Source: Campylobacterales bacterium | GTDB lineage: Bacteria; Campylobacterota; Campylobacteria; Campylobacterales; Sulfurimonadaceae | DNA: 64,000 nt | Direction of reading: 5' to 3' | NCBI GenBank assembly: GCA_026390165.1 | Contig: JAPLGM010000004.1 | Coordinates: 62,001 to 126,000, forward strand | Part shown: positions 43,053-51,556 of the stretch, in pieces | Position numbering within the stretch: the first letter of the stretch is position 1 | Layout of the letters: the number at the start of each line of letters is the position of its first letter | Notes under the pieces: model-generated | Database searches by the model: none | Told to the model about the DNA's origin: nothing | What the model saw: only the letters and a program-made list of their open reading frames with translations | Translations under genes and position numbers: made by a program

Positions 43053-44312
43053 GTGATTCATGTTGGTGTAATCGGAGCTGGAACGGTTGGACGCGCCGTT
43101 ATTGAGATTTTAAGAGAAAATGGGGCTATTATATCTGCTCGTGCTGGCGAAACAATCGTAGTAAAAAGTGCGGTAGTGCGCAATCTTGAAAAAGCAAGTG
43201 ATTTGGAACTGCCCATCTCACAAGATCCTTACGATATCCTCAATGATCCTGAAATAGATATCGTCGTTGAGCTTATGGGAGGGGTTGATCTCCCATTTGA
43301 ACTGCTTAAAGTAGCCCTTAAGAATGGGAAAGCGGTTGTGACGGCAAATAAAGCGTTATTAGCCTACCATCGATATGAACTGCAAGAGATTGCTGGGGAA
43401 ATACCATTTGAATTTGAAGCAAGCGTAGCGGGTGGAATACCCATTATTAATGCATTGCGGGATGGGCTCTCTGCGAATCATATTCTCTCTATTATGGGGA
43501 TTATGAATGGTACGTGTAACTTTATGCTGACCAAAATGATGAAGGAAGGGGTTGCCTTTGATACAGTTCTTTCAGAAGCACAATCGCTTGGTTATGCTGA
43601 AGCAGATCCGACGTTCGATATTGGAGGGTTTGACGCGGCGCATAAATTGCTCATCCTTGCATCCATCGCGTACGGTATTGATGCTAAGCCTGAAGAGATT
43701 TTGATCGAAGGGATTGAGGGAGTTACTCAAGCTGACATCGCATTTGCGAAAGAGTTTGGGTACACCATCAAACTACTGGGCATTGCCAAGCGTGATGGGG
43801 ACGAAGTGGAACTTCGTGTTCACGCTGCTTTAGTAAAAAATGAAGCGATGATCGCGAAAATCGATGGGGTAATGAATGGTATTAGCGTTGTTGGTGATCG
43901 TGTCGGTGAAACATTATATTATGGACCTGGGGCTGGAGGCAATGCAACAGCAAGCGCTGTTGTAGCCAATATTATTGATATTGTTCGCTCTGGAAAACGC
44001 TCCCCAATGCTTGGGTTTAACCATCCACTCGAAGAGGGACTACGCCTTAAAAACCGTGATGATATTCAGTCGAAGTATTATTTACGGTTGCGTATTTCTG
44101 ATAAACCGGGGATTTTGGCGAAAATCACCCAGCTTTTTGCCGATCATGCTATCTCAATTGAGGCCGTCATTCAGCGTCCAAGCGAGACGGAATGCGCTCA
44201 TTTATTGGTTGCTACTCATGAAGCATCTGAAAAAGCAATTCGGGACTTGATGGGTCAGCTTGAGAGGTTGGATGCTGTCTTAGAATCTCCTTATATGATA
44301 AGGATTGTATAA
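43053..44312 (+). CDS. hom: Homoserine dehydrogenase
   Basis: Hom reduces aspartate semialdehyde to homoserine on the route to threonine and methionine. The NAD(P)-binding GAGTVG is at residues 8-13. VTANKALLAYH, AGGIPIINALRDGL and GIMNGTCNFML are visible, as is the signature GYAEADPTFDIGGFDAAHK near 190. A C-terminal ACT domain spans about 345-419 (LRISDKPGILAKITQLFADHAISIEAV), expected to give threonine feedback. The GTG start follows the aminotransferase stop directly. Length 419 is normal for the monofunctional form. Confidence 0.96.
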   Translation: MIHVGVIGAGTVGRAVIEILRENGAIISARAGETIVVKSAVVRNLEKASDLELPISQDPYDILNDPEIDIVVELMGGVDLPFELLKVALKNGKAVVTANKALLAYHRYELQEIAGEIPFEFEASVAGGIPIINALRDGLSANHILSIMGIMNGTCNFMLTKMMKEGVAFDTVLSEAQSLGYAEADPTFDIGGFDAAHKLLILASIAYGIDAKPEEILIEGIEGVTQADIAFAKEFGYTIKLLGIAKRDGDEVELRVHAALVKNEAMIAKIDGVMNGISVVGDRVGETLYYGPGAGGNATASAVVANIIDIVRSGKRSPMLGFNHPLEEGLRLKNRDDIQSKYYLRLRISDKPGILAKITQLFADHAISIEAVIQRPSETECAHLLVATHEASEKAIRDLMGQLERLDAVLESPYMIRIV

Positions 44313-44327
44313 CGACAATCCTTATCA
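44296..44327 (+). terminator. Hairpin overlapping the end of hom
   Basis: TGATAAGGATTGT (44296-44308) and ACAATCCTTATCA (44315-44327) make a perfect 13-bp stem with a 6-base loop that contains part of the stop codon. It is followed by TTTGATGG. Confidence 0.75.
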
Positions 44328-44340
44328 TTTGATGGTACAC

Positions 44341-44360
44341 AAAAGGAATACATCCTTTTT
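44341..44360. terminator. Second, bidirectional-looking terminator after hom
   Basis: AAAAGGA (44341-44347) and TCCTTTT (44353-44359) form a 7-bp stem with a 5-base loop, A-rich before and T-rich after, as in simple Rho-independent terminators. Confidence 0.65.
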
Positions 44361-44464
44361 GTTACGCTAGCCACTTGGGCTAAAGCTTTCCTTTTCAAGG
44401 TAGAAATACTCTCTTATCAGCGTTAATAAAACTTTAACGTATCATCGTGTACAATACGCCTCCA

Positions 44465-44578
44465 CTTTACCCTCTCGGACAAAACGGTTGAATGTTTTTA
44501 ACTGCGTAGGCGTAGTTACAAGTATTGGTATACATACCGGTGTACCTACAAGAGGGTAAGGGATTTAAACATTCGGAG
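44465..44578 (+). promoter_or_regulatory. Alpha-operon leader with a pseudoknot-like fold
   Basis: Stem A pairs 44465-44475 with 44551-44561 (11 bp, one G-U). Stem B pairs 44490-44497 with 44567-44574 (8 bp) and crosses stem A, giving a pseudoknot topology. Two 7-bp hairpins (44500-44506/44511-44517 and 44527-44533/44540-44546) lie inside stem A. Stem B ends one base before GGAG (44575-44578), the Shine-Dalgarno sequence of rpmJ. TACAAT at 44450-44455 is a possible -10. In E. coli the alpha operon leader is a pseudoknot bound by S4; an analogous role here is inference. Confidence 0.6.
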
Positions 44579-44585
44579 CTTGACA

Positions 44586-44699
44586 ATGAAAGTTCGTTCT
44601 TCAGTGAAGAAAATGTGCGACGATTGTAAAATCGTTAAGCGCAAAGGGATCGTTCGCGTAATCTGCAAAACCCCAAAACATAAACAAAGACAAGGATAA
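44586..44699 (+). CDS. rpmJ: 50S ribosomal protein L36
   Basis: A 37-residue protein with the L36 start [20 protein letters not shown] and end HKQRQG. The zinc ligands C11, C14, C27 and H32 are intact, so it is the zinc-binding form. GGAG is well placed before the ATG. It opens the alpha operon directly after a structured leader; rpsM starts 2 bp after its stop. Confidence 0.97.
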   Translation: MKVRSSVKKMCDDCKIVKRKGIVRVICKTPKHKQRQG

Positions 44700-44701
44700 A
44701 C

Positions 44702-45073
44702 ATGGCACGTATTGCTGGTGTGGACCTACCTAAGAAAAAACGTCTTGAGTATGCATTAACTTATATCTATGGTATCGGTTTACATACATCACGCAAGATT
44801 TTGGATGCTACAGGGCTTGATTATAACAAGCGTGTATATGAGCTTAGTGAAGACGATGCTGCGACTCTTGCAAAAGAGATTCGTGCGAGTAACATCGTCG
44901 TAGAGGGTGACCTCCGTAAGCAAGTTGCTATGGATATTAAAGCGTTGATGGATCTTGGTTCTTACCGTGGTCTTCGTCATCGTAAAGGTCTCCCATGCCG
45001 TGGTCAAAAAACCAAAACCAATGCTCGTACCCGTAAAGGTAAGAAGAAAACTGTCGGCTCAGCCACAAGATAA
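44702..45073 (+). CDS. rpsM: 30S ribosomal protein S13
   Basis: S13 sits in the head of the small subunit and contacts the P-site tRNA and bridge B1. The 123-residue protein shows [25 protein letters not shown] at the start, the helix-two-turn-helix, and the basic tail [26 protein letters not shown]. Second gene of the alpha operon. Confidence 0.98.
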   Translation: MARIAGVDLPKKKRLEYALTYIYGIGLHTSRKILDATGLDYNKRVYELSEDDAATLAKEIRASNIVVEGDLRKQVAMDIKALMDLGSYRGLRHRKGLPCRGQKTKTNARTRKGKKKTVGSATR

Positions 45074-45084
45074 GGGATTAGCGT

Positions 45085-45477
45085 ATGGCAAAAAGAAAAG
45101 CAACCCGTAAAAAAGTAATTAAAAAGAATATTGCTAAGGGTATCGTACATATCCTTGCATCATTTAATAATACACTTGTAACCGTAACGGACGAGATGGG
45201 TAACATGATCGCATGGAGCTCAGCTGGTTCACTCGGTTTCAAAGGGTCAAAAAAATCGACTCCTTTTGCTGCTCAACAAGCAGTAGAAGATGCGATGGGT
45301 AAAGCAATGGTCCACGGTATTAAAGAAGTGGGAATCAAGGTTCAAGGTCCAGGTTCTGGTCGTGAAACTGCAGTTAAAAGTGTTGGTGCTATCGAGGGTC
45401 TTCGTGTTTCATTTATGAAAGACGTTACTCCACTACCTCACAATGGATGTCGTGCGCCTAAGCGCCGACGTGTGTAA
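45085..45477 (+). CDS. rpsK: 30S ribosomal protein S11
   Basis: S11 is a platform protein of the small subunit. The 130-residue sequence has [18 protein letters not shown], the AAQQA helix, [14 protein letters not shown], and the conserved end [13 protein letters not shown]. It follows rpsM by 11 bp in the alpha operon. Confidence 0.98.
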   Translation: MAKRKATRKKVIKKNIAKGIVHILASFNNTLVTVTDEMGNMIAWSSAGSLGFKGSKKSTPFAAQQAVEDAMGKAMVHGIKEVGIKVQGPGSGRETAVKSVGAIEGLRVSFMKDVTPLPHNGCRAPKRRRV

Positions 45478-45488
45478 GGAGCTTACTT

Positions 45489-46115
45489 ATGGCAAGATAT
45501 AGAGGACCCGTAGAAAAAATCGAAAGACGATTTGGTGTTAGCCTTGGATTAAAAGGTGAGCGTCGTTTAGCTGGTAAAAGTGCTCTTGACAAGCGTCCTT
45601 ATGGACCTGGTCAGCACGGTCAGCGTCGTACAAAAATTTCTGAGTACGGTACACAGCTTCGTGAAAAACAAAAAGCGAAGTTCATGTACGGTTTGAGCGA
45701 AAAACAAATGCACTCTTTGTTTGATGAAGCGAAACGTCGTCAAGGCAATACAGGTACAAACTTAATTATGTTACTTGAGCAACGTCTTGACAATGTCGTT
45801 TACCGTATGGGATTTGCAACGACTCGTCGTTTTGCACGTCAATTGGTAAATCACTGTCACGTACTCGTTGATGGTAAGCGTGTTGATATCCCTTCTTACC
45901 GTGTTAAACCGGGACAAAAGATTGAGATTAACGAAAAAAGCAAAAAGAATAACCAAGTTGTTCGTGCAATGGAATTGACTAACCAAACAGGTCTTGCTTC
46001 ATGGGTTGATATTGATCAAGCAAAAGTTTTTGGTATCTTTACACGTCTTCCAGAGCGTGAAGAGGTAGTTATTCCTGTTGAAGAGCGTCTAATCGTTGAG
46101 CTTTACTCGAAATAA
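45489..46115 (+). CDS. rpsD: 30S ribosomal protein S4
   Basis: S4 starts 16S rRNA assembly at the 5' domain and, in E. coli, represses its own alpha operon by binding the leader. The 208-residue protein ends its N-terminal domain with [15 protein letters not shown], and carries the S4 RNA-binding domain ([40 protein letters not shown]). The N-terminal zinc cysteines are absent (C- type). The pseudoknot-like leader before rpmJ makes autoregulation plausible. Confidence 0.98.
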   Translation: MARYRGPVEKIERRFGVSLGLKGERRLAGKSALDKRPYGPGQHGQRRTKISEYGTQLREKQKAKFMYGLSEKQMHSLFDEAKRRQGNTGTNLIMLLEQRLDNVVYRMGFATTRRFARQLVNHCHVLVDGKRVDIPSYRVKPGQKIEINEKSKKNNQVVRAMELTNQTGLASWVDIDQAKVFGIFTRLPEREEVVIPVEERLIVELYSK

Positions 46116-46138
46116 TCAATAAAGAAAGGGCACTCAGC

Positions 46139-47134
46139 ATGAAAAAAATTAAAACTTCTCCGCTTCTCCCAAAAGAGTTTGTGGTTGAACAAATTAGCGC
46201 GAATGAAGCAAATATTATTGCATATCCATTTGAAACTGGATATGCAATTTCGATTGCACACCCTATTCGTCGTTTTTTGTTGAGCAGCTCAGTAGGGTTT
46301 GCCCCCATCGGGATTAAAATCGAGGGTGCAAAGCATGAGTTTGACTCAGTGCGCGGTATGCTTGAAGACATTTCAGATTTCATTATCAATCTCAAAGGGA
46401 TCCGTTTTAAGTTAAAAAACGATCTTAAAGAGAAAGAAATTGCCTACACTTTTGCAGGCCCTTGCGAAATTCATGGTAGTGATTTGGAAAATGATGATGT
46501 TGAAATCGTTACCCCTCATGGATTTTTGGCAACGTTAAATGAAGATGCAACGCTTAATTTTACGATCAAAATCTATCAAGGTATCGGATACGTACCAAGT
46601 GAAGAGATTCGTGATATGTTAGAAGATGGTTATATTGCTCTGGATGCGTATTTTACACCAGTTCGTCGTGCGACGTACGCTATAGACAATGTTTTGGTTG
46701 AAGACAACCCAAATTTTGAAAAAGTGACTATCAATATCCTGACTGATGGACAGATCTCTCCTGTCGATGCATTCAAAAATGCTCTTGACGTGATGTATGC
46801 TCAAATGGCTGTTTTTAATAGTGAAGTAAGCATTAAATCTGCCAATACTGTCGTTGAACGCAACGATGAGCATCCTGAATTGAAACGTTTGGGTGCACGC
46901 ATTGAGGAATTAGGTTTGAGTGCACGCAGTTTTAACTGCTTGGATCGCTCAAACATCAAATACGTTGGTGAAATTGTTTTAATGAGCCAAAATGATTTGA
47001 AAGAAGTTAAAAACCTTGGTAAAAAATCGTTTGAAGAGATTTTAGAAAAAATCACGGAATTCGGTTATGCTGTTGGGCAAGAACTCGCGGATGATTTAGT
47101 CATTGCGATCAAAAAGAAAATCGAAGCTGAATAA
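46139..47134 (+). CDS. rpoA: RNA polymerase alpha subunit
   Basis: The alpha subunit dimerises to start RNA polymerase assembly and contacts regulators through its C-terminal domain. The 331-residue protein has the NTD (about 1-235, with [28 protein letters not shown]) and a CTD (about 255-331) with helix-hairpin-helix [15 protein letters not shown]. The linker and CTD are complete. It is between rpsD and rplQ as usual. Confidence 0.98.
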   Translation: MKKIKTSPLLPKEFVVEQISANEANIIAYPFETGYAISIAHPIRRFLLSSSVGFAPIGIKIEGAKHEFDSVRGMLEDISDFIINLKGIRFKLKNDLKEKEIAYTFAGPCEIHGSDLENDDVEIVTPHGFLATLNEDATLNFTIKIYQGIGYVPSEEIRDMLEDGYIALDAYFTPVRRATYAIDNVLVEDNPNFEKVTINILTDGQISPVDAFKNALDVMYAQMAVFNSEVSIKSANTVVERNDEHPELKRLGARIEELGLSARSFNCLDRSNIKYVGEIVLMSQNDLKEVKNLGKKSFEEILEKITEFGYAVGQELADDLVIAIKKKIEAE

Positions 47135-47160
47135 GCTTTAAACCATCATAGGAATATTTT

Positions 47161-47511
47161 ATGAGACATCGCCACGGATACCGTAAGTTAGGTCGAACAA
47201 GCGCACATCGTGAAGCTTTGTTGACCAATCTTAGCATATCATTATTTGAACATGGTAAAATTGAGACAACGTTGATTAAAGCAAAAGAACTTCGTTCATT
47301 TGCTGAAAAACTAATTACAACTGCACGTGTGGGAGATGCGAACTCGCATCGCTCTATCTTTGCAGTTTTACAAAATAAAGAGGCAACAAAAAACCTTCTA
47401 GGTGTTGTTGCTCCTAAATATACGGAACGTAATGGCGGTTATACCCGTATTATTAAAACACGTATTCGTCGCGGTGATGCTACTCACATGGCAACTATTG
47501 AACTCGTATAA
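47161..47511 (+). CDS. rplQ: 50S ribosomal protein L17
   Basis: L17 is a large-subunit protein near the exit tunnel. The 116-residue sequence starts [24 protein letters not shown] and ends with [25 protein letters not shown], both diagnostic. Last gene of the alpha operon; a hairpin overlaps its stop. Confidence 0.98.
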   Translation: MRHRHGYRKLGRTSAHREALLTNLSISLFEHGKIETTLIKAKELRSFAEKLITTARVGDANSHRSIFAVLQNKEATKNLLGVVAPKYTERNGGYTRIIKTRIRRGDATHMATIELV

Positions 47512-47520
47512 CGAGTTCAA
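47498..47520 (+). terminator. Hairpin at the end of the alpha operon
   Basis: TTGAACTCG (47498-47506) and CGAGTTCAA (47512-47520) form a perfect 9-bp stem with a 5-base loop containing the stop codon. The tail is C/T-rich rather than a U-run. Confidence 0.65.
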
Positions 47521-47640
47521 CACCTTTCACCCCCTTAAAAAGAACTTCATCTAAAAACTATCATCATCGTATTACTCCTTGTTTAGTCCAAATTTCTTAT
47601 AGTGTCACAATGAATTCGCAGTAAAAAAAGGGTAAATAAT

Positions 47641-47916
47641 ATGATTCCATTCACAGACGAAGAGTTGATGCAGCCGGTGCGTCAGGTAATTGATAAAGTT
47701 CGCCCTTCATTGGCGCTTGATGGTGGTGATATTACTTTTTTAACGGTTAAAAATGGAACAGTGTATGTCCAGTTACAAGGTGCATGCGTCGGATGCGGAA
47801 GTAGCGGGAATACACTTAAGTATGGTGTTGAGAGACAGTTACGTATGGATATTCATCCAGAGCTTACTGTTGTTAATGTACCGCATGGTATGGAAAATCA
47901 GATCGATATCTTATAA
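47641..47916 (+). CDS. NifU-like C-terminal domain iron-sulfur scaffold (Nfu)
   Basis: A 91-residue single-domain Nfu protein. It binds or transfers an iron-sulfur cluster through C49 and C52 (GACVGCGSSGNTLKYGVE). RPSLALDGGDITFL is the usual start of the domain. No A-type or IscU domain is fused. It opens a new transcription unit after the 129-bp gap following rplQ, with a TATAGT -10-like sequence in that gap. Confidence 0.92.
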   Translation: MIPFTDEELMQPVRQVIDKVRPSLALDGGDITFLTVKNGTVYVQLQGACVGCGSSGNTLKYGVERQLRMDIHPELTVVNVPHGMENQIDIL

Positions 47917-47963
47917 ATTACGTTATGATGCGGATAGAATCTCGAAGAGAAAGAGGGGGAAAA

Positions 47964-48551
47964 ATGAAAATAGTATCGAAAGCCCTCCATACAGCAAATC
48001 AACATTTTATGGCAGGTCGATATCAAGAAGCATTACGGGAATATTCCCTTATTTTAAGAGAGAACCCTTTATTGAAAGAGGCCTATAATGGTGCCATTTT
48101 GTCTGATATGGCAATGAGTGGAGAGAGTGGGGCAGAAGCATTGTTTGATTACTACGCTATTTTAAAAAGTGAAGATGCACAGCAAGCTGATACCGTTATT
48201 TCAGAAATTTTAGAGACGATGGATGGGACATTGGAACAATTAGCTGGTTTGTTTAATGAGGGTATGATACAACGGCTTGATTATGTCGACGGTATTTTAT
48301 ACAATGAGTTTAAAGAACTTGTGATAAGTGAAAATGATTTTAAGCGTATTTTTGAAAATATTATGTTTTCAACGCGTGTCATCATTACCGAAAAAGAAGA
48401 TTTTGTAGATTTTCTCGATAATTTAATTGACAATGGATACAAAGAGATGGCGCTTAGTTATCTCGAAAGTGCATTGGGGGTTTATCCTAACGACACCCAA
48501 CTTCGTAAGCTACTTCGCAGGTTAGCAAAAGGAAAACGACTTGAAAATTGA
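47964..48551 (+). CDS. TPR-like helical protein of unknown function
   Basis: A 195-residue soluble protein. The N-terminus reads as a tetratricopeptide unit (ALHTANQHFMAGRYQEALREYSLILRENPLLKEAYNGAI); further helices follow and the C-terminus has another TPR-like pair (MALSYLESALGVYPNDTQLRKLLRRLAKG). ATG at 47964 follows AGAGGGGGA closely and is preferred over the ATG 39 bases upstream. It overlaps the murE start, so it may be coupled to cell-wall synthesis, but no function is known to me. Confidence 0.75.
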   Translation: MKIVSKALHTANQHFMAGRYQEALREYSLILRENPLLKEAYNGAILSDMAMSGESGAEALFDYYAILKSEDAQQADTVISEILETMDGTLEQLAGLFNEGMIQRLDYVDGILYNEFKELVISENDFKRIFENIMFSTRVIITEKEDFVDFLDNLIDNGYKEMALSYLESALGVYPNDTQLRKLLRRLAKGKRLEN

Positions 48552-49836
48552 GATCCAAGGGCAAACGTATCGTACTATTTCAGAAAATTCGGCTGAATGT
48601 GATTCATTATCTGCTTTTTTAGTGACAAAGCAAAATGAAAAATTTAAAGAGGATGCTCTCAATCGTGGGGTAACAACCTTATTGACCCCAAGTGAGTGCT
48701 GGGATCTCTTTGGACTTAATCGTATTAAAGTTATTGGTATTACGGGGACTAACGGTAAAACGACAACGGCAAGTGCAATTTATTCGATTCTCCTTGATTT
48801 AGGGTATAAGTGTGCCATGCAGGGGACTCGTGGGTTTTTTATGAATGATGAGAGTGCGGAGGGGAAAACGCTTACGACCCCTACGGTACTTAATACTTAT
48901 CGTCATATTGTCCAAGCGATTCAAGCAGGGTGTGAATATTTCATTATGGAAGTGAGCTCCCATGCGATTGAGCAAGAGCGGATTGCGGGGATAAAGTTTG
49001 ATCTTAAGATTTTGACCAATATTACCCAAGATCATCTCGATTATCATGAGAGTATCGAAGAGTATATTCGGATTAAGAATCTCTTCTTTGCTGATGACGC
49101 TAAGAAATTGATTAATAAAGATGAGCCCAAGGCAGAGTTTAACGTTAAAAATACCTTTACATACGGGGTCGAAAATCCAGCGACCTATAAGATTCTCGCC
49201 TATTCACTTAATAATGGGATTGGTGGAGTTTTAAAACATTTTGAGGAGCATGTCACCTTTGCAACCTCATTGCATGGCTTCTTTAACCTCTATAACATTA
49301 TTGCAGCGATGGCAGCCGTCCATTTAGTGAGTGGGGAGTCGTTAGAGAAAATCAGTGAAGTTATTGAAAATTTCGGTGGGGTCAGTGGACGGATGGAGGT
49401 GGTGAGTGAATCCCCCCTTGTTATCGTCGATTTTGCTCACACTCCTGATGGGATGGAACAGGTTCTTACTGCACTTAAAGAAAAAGAGGTACTTGTTGTC
49501 TTTGGTGCGGGCGGTGATCGTGATCGCTCAAAGAGACCTCTGATGGGGAGAGTCGCTGCGATGTACGCTAAAAAAGTATACGTTACGAGTGATAATCCCC
49601 GTTTTGAAGATCCCGATACGATTATTGAAGAGATTCTCTCTGGTATCGATGATAAGACAAAAGTTGTTGTTGATGTAAACCGACGAAATGCAATCTCTCA
49701 AGCCCTTCATGATAGAGCTGGGGATGAAGTTGTCCTTATCTTAGGTAAAGGGGATGAAACTTCCCAAATTATTTATGATCAATATTTCCCTTTTGATGAT
49801 CGGATTGTTGCCCGGGAGATTTTAGAACAACTTTAA
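48541..49836 (+). CDS. murE: UDP-MurNAc-L-Ala-D-Glu:meso-diaminopimelate ligase MurE
   Basis: MurE adds the third peptide residue to the peptidoglycan precursor. The 431-residue protein has the ATP-binding TGTNGKTT at 68-75, EVSSHAIEQERIAGIKFD, and NITQDHLDYH. The DNPR motif (YVTSDNPRFEDP) marks meso-diaminopimelate rather than lysine as substrate. The TTG start overlaps the preceding stop by 11 bp. The N-terminal domain is shorter than in E. coli MurE, as usual for this phylum. Confidence 0.95.
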   Translation: MKIEIQGQTYRTISENSAECDSLSAFLVTKQNEKFKEDALNRGVTTLLTPSECWDLFGLNRIKVIGITGTNGKTTTASAIYSILLDLGYKCAMQGTRGFFMNDESAEGKTLTTPTVLNTYRHIVQAIQAGCEYFIMEVSSHAIEQERIAGIKFDLKILTNITQDHLDYHESIEEYIRIKNLFFADDAKKLINKDEPKAEFNVKNTFTYGVENPATYKILAYSLNNGIGGVLKHFEEHVTFATSLHGFFNLYNIIAAMAAVHLVSGESLEKISEVIENFGGVSGRMEVVSESPLVIVDFAHTPDGMEQVLTALKEKEVLVVFGAGGDRDRSKRPLMGRVAAMYAKKVYVTSDNPRFEDPDTIIEEILSGIDDKTKVVVDVNRRNAISQALHDRAGDEVVLILGKGDETSQIIYDQYFPFDDRIVAREILEQL

Positions 49837-49895
49837 ATTTTTCCTTAAATAAGGGAATTTTTGAGACGTGTTAATGTGTATGGTGTGAATTTCGG

Positions 49896-49901
49896 TATAA
49901 T
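49896..49901 (+). promoter_or_regulatory. -10 promoter element of the ferredoxin-panD-ispA-tkt operon
   Basis: Consensus TATAAT, 51 bp before the ATG at 49952. No clear -35. AAGGAGAG follows close to the start codon. Confidence 0.5.
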
Positions 49902-49951
49902 TGCACCACTATTTTATGGCTATTAAAGCCTCAATTTTTAAGGAGAGTGCG

Positions 49952-50326
49952 ATGGGTGTTCCACAACCAGCGTTTTATATTTTTAAGTGTGAGCAAAGCT
50001 CGCCTCCGGGTATGCCAAAACCAAGTTGTGTTAATCCACAAACGCAAGATCTATTTCAACATTTGGCACAGACATTGATGCAAAAAGGGATTATTGGAAC
50101 CGTTCAACCTATCCGTACGGGATGTATGAACCGTTGTAATGTAGGACCTATTATGCTTGTAGAGCCGGGTCACGTTATGTACTCAGGATTGACCAAAGAG
50201 AAGATTACTGAGATTATTGATCGTCATATTATTGGTGGTGAAGTGGTTGCAGAGTATGTTATCCCCTCAGAACTTTGGGATATAGCCATTAGTCCCGAGG
50301 CAATGATGAAGCAGATGGGACGCTGA
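49952..50326 (+). CDS. Thioredoxin-fold [2Fe-2S] ferredoxin
   Basis: A 124-residue protein of the thioredoxin-like 2Fe-2S family. Cluster ligands are C13, C26 (within PPGMPKPSC), C58 and C62 ([11 protein letters not shown]), the C-x12-C...C-x3-C pattern seen in such ferredoxins. ATG at 49952 is preceded by AAGGAGAG; an ATG 51 bases upstream lacks family support. It probably passes electrons in the cytoplasm. panD starts 5 bp after the stop. Confidence 0.9.
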   Translation: MGVPQPAFYIFKCEQSSPPGMPKPSCVNPQTQDLFQHLAQTLMQKGIIGTVQPIRTGCMNRCNVGPIMLVEPGHVMYSGLTKEKITEIIDRHIIGGEVVAEYVIPSELWDIAISPEAMMKQMGR

Positions 50327-50330
50327 ACCG

Positions 50331-50696
50331 ATGTTAATCGAAATGCTCTACAGTAAAATTCATCGTGCAACCGTTACCGATGCCAATCTCAATTATGTAG
50401 GCTCCATCACTATTGATGAAGAGTTATTGGAAGCCTCTAAAATGCGAGTGGGTCAAAAAGTGGAAATCCTTAACATCAATAATGGAGAGCGTTTTTCAAC
50501 CTATATTATCTTAGGTGAGCGGGGGCAACGAGATATCTGTCTCAACGGTGCCGCTGCGCGTAAAGTACACAAAGGGGATAAAATTATTATTGTTGCCTAT
50601 GCAACCTATAATGATGAAGAGCGTGAAACGTATAAACCGACGGTTGTGTTGCTTGATGATGATAACGCTATTACCGATATAATCGAAAAGATATAA
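50331..50696 (+). CDS. panD: Aspartate 1-decarboxylase PanD
   Basis: PanD makes beta-alanine for pantothenate and coenzyme A. The 121-residue proenzyme has the self-cleavage site G24-S25 in [10 protein letters not shown], which produces the pyruvoyl group on S25, plus [10 protein letters not shown] and [18 protein letters not shown] near residue 72. Length and motifs are standard. Confidence 0.97.
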   Translation: MLIEMLYSKIHRATVTDANLNYVGSITIDEELLEASKMRVGQKVEILNINNGERFSTYIILGERGQRDICLNGAAARKVHKGDKIIIVAYATYNDEERETYKPTVVLLDDDNAITDIIEKI

Positions 50697-50704
50697 ACCT
50701 TACT

Positions 50705-51553
50705 ATGGAACAATTTGAGGCGTATTTATTGGCGCATTTGCCATCTGCACCCAGTTTTCATCCTTACTACGAAGCTTCATTGTGCCAAATGCTCAAAGGT
50801 GGTGGAAAGCGGTTCCGCCCTGCATTGCTTCTTGGAGTTGTTAAAGCTTATAATCCTCTTTTGGAACAAAGTGCATACAGCGCTGCTTTAGCACTGGAGC
50901 TTCTTCATACCTATTCCCTGATTCACGATGATTTACCAGCGATGGACAATGCTGCTTTACGGCGTGGTATTCCCACCCTCCACAAAACCTATAATGAGGT
51001 TACAGCGATTTTGGCGGGAGATGCCCTAAATACCTATGCATTTGAGGTACTCTCTAATGCCCCGTTTTGTGCGATGGTCATCGTCAAGCTTGTTCGAGAG
51101 CTCTCCTCAAATGGTGGGTTAAATGGAATGGTATTAGGGCAGGCAATCGATTGTCATTTTGAGAATACGCCATTAAATTTGGATCAAGTTAAAATACTTC
51201 ATATTCACAAAACAGGCAAGCTTATTGCGGCATCATTAAAAATGGGAGCAATTATTGTGGGGCGTGATGATATTGCTCAAGAGCTGTATGATTTTGGGAT
51301 AGATTTAGGATTACTATTTCAAATCCAGGATGATATTCTCGATGTAACGCACGACTCTGTAAGTGCAGGGAAAACGACTAATAATGATGAAGCTAAAAAT
51401 AGTTTCGTTACCTTGCTGGGATTAGAAAATACAATCGTTGAAGCTGAGCTATTGGCTCAAAAGTTAACGCTTCAAATGGAAAGTTTTGATAAGAATTTAC
51501 GACGTGAACTCTCTCCAACCCTTAGCTATTATATTAACCGACATAAGGAATAA
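50705..51553 (+). CDS. ispA: Polyprenyl (farnesyl/geranylgeranyl) diphosphate synthase
   Basis: A 282-residue trans-isoprenyl diphosphate synthase of the IspA size class, condensing IPP with allylic diphosphates. The first Asp-rich motif DDLPAMD is at 75-81 with RRGIPTLHK after it. The second is QDDILDVT near 210. GGGKRFRPALLL near 32-43 binds IPP. Chain length is probably C15-C20 from the residues before the first motif, but this is not certain. It uses the MEP pathway products served by dxr at 10.8 kb. Confidence 0.92.
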   Translation: MEQFEAYLLAHLPSAPSFHPYYEASLCQMLKGGGKRFRPALLLGVVKAYNPLLEQSAYSAALALELLHTYSLIHDDLPAMDNAALRRGIPTLHKTYNEVTAILAGDALNTYAFEVLSNAPFCAMVIVKLVRELSSNGGLNGMVLGQAIDCHFENTPLNLDQVKILHIHKTGKLIAASLKMGAIIVGRDDIAQELYDFGIDLGLLFQIQDDILDVTHDSVSAGKTTNNDEAKNSFVTLLGLENTIVEAELLAQKLTLQMESFDKNLRRELSPTLSYYINRHKE

Positions 51554-51556
51554 ACA

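Noticed and set aside
44341-44585. A missed gene before rpmJ
   Set aside because: No frame with a start, ribosome binding site and protein-like composition; the region is explained by terminators and the structured leader.
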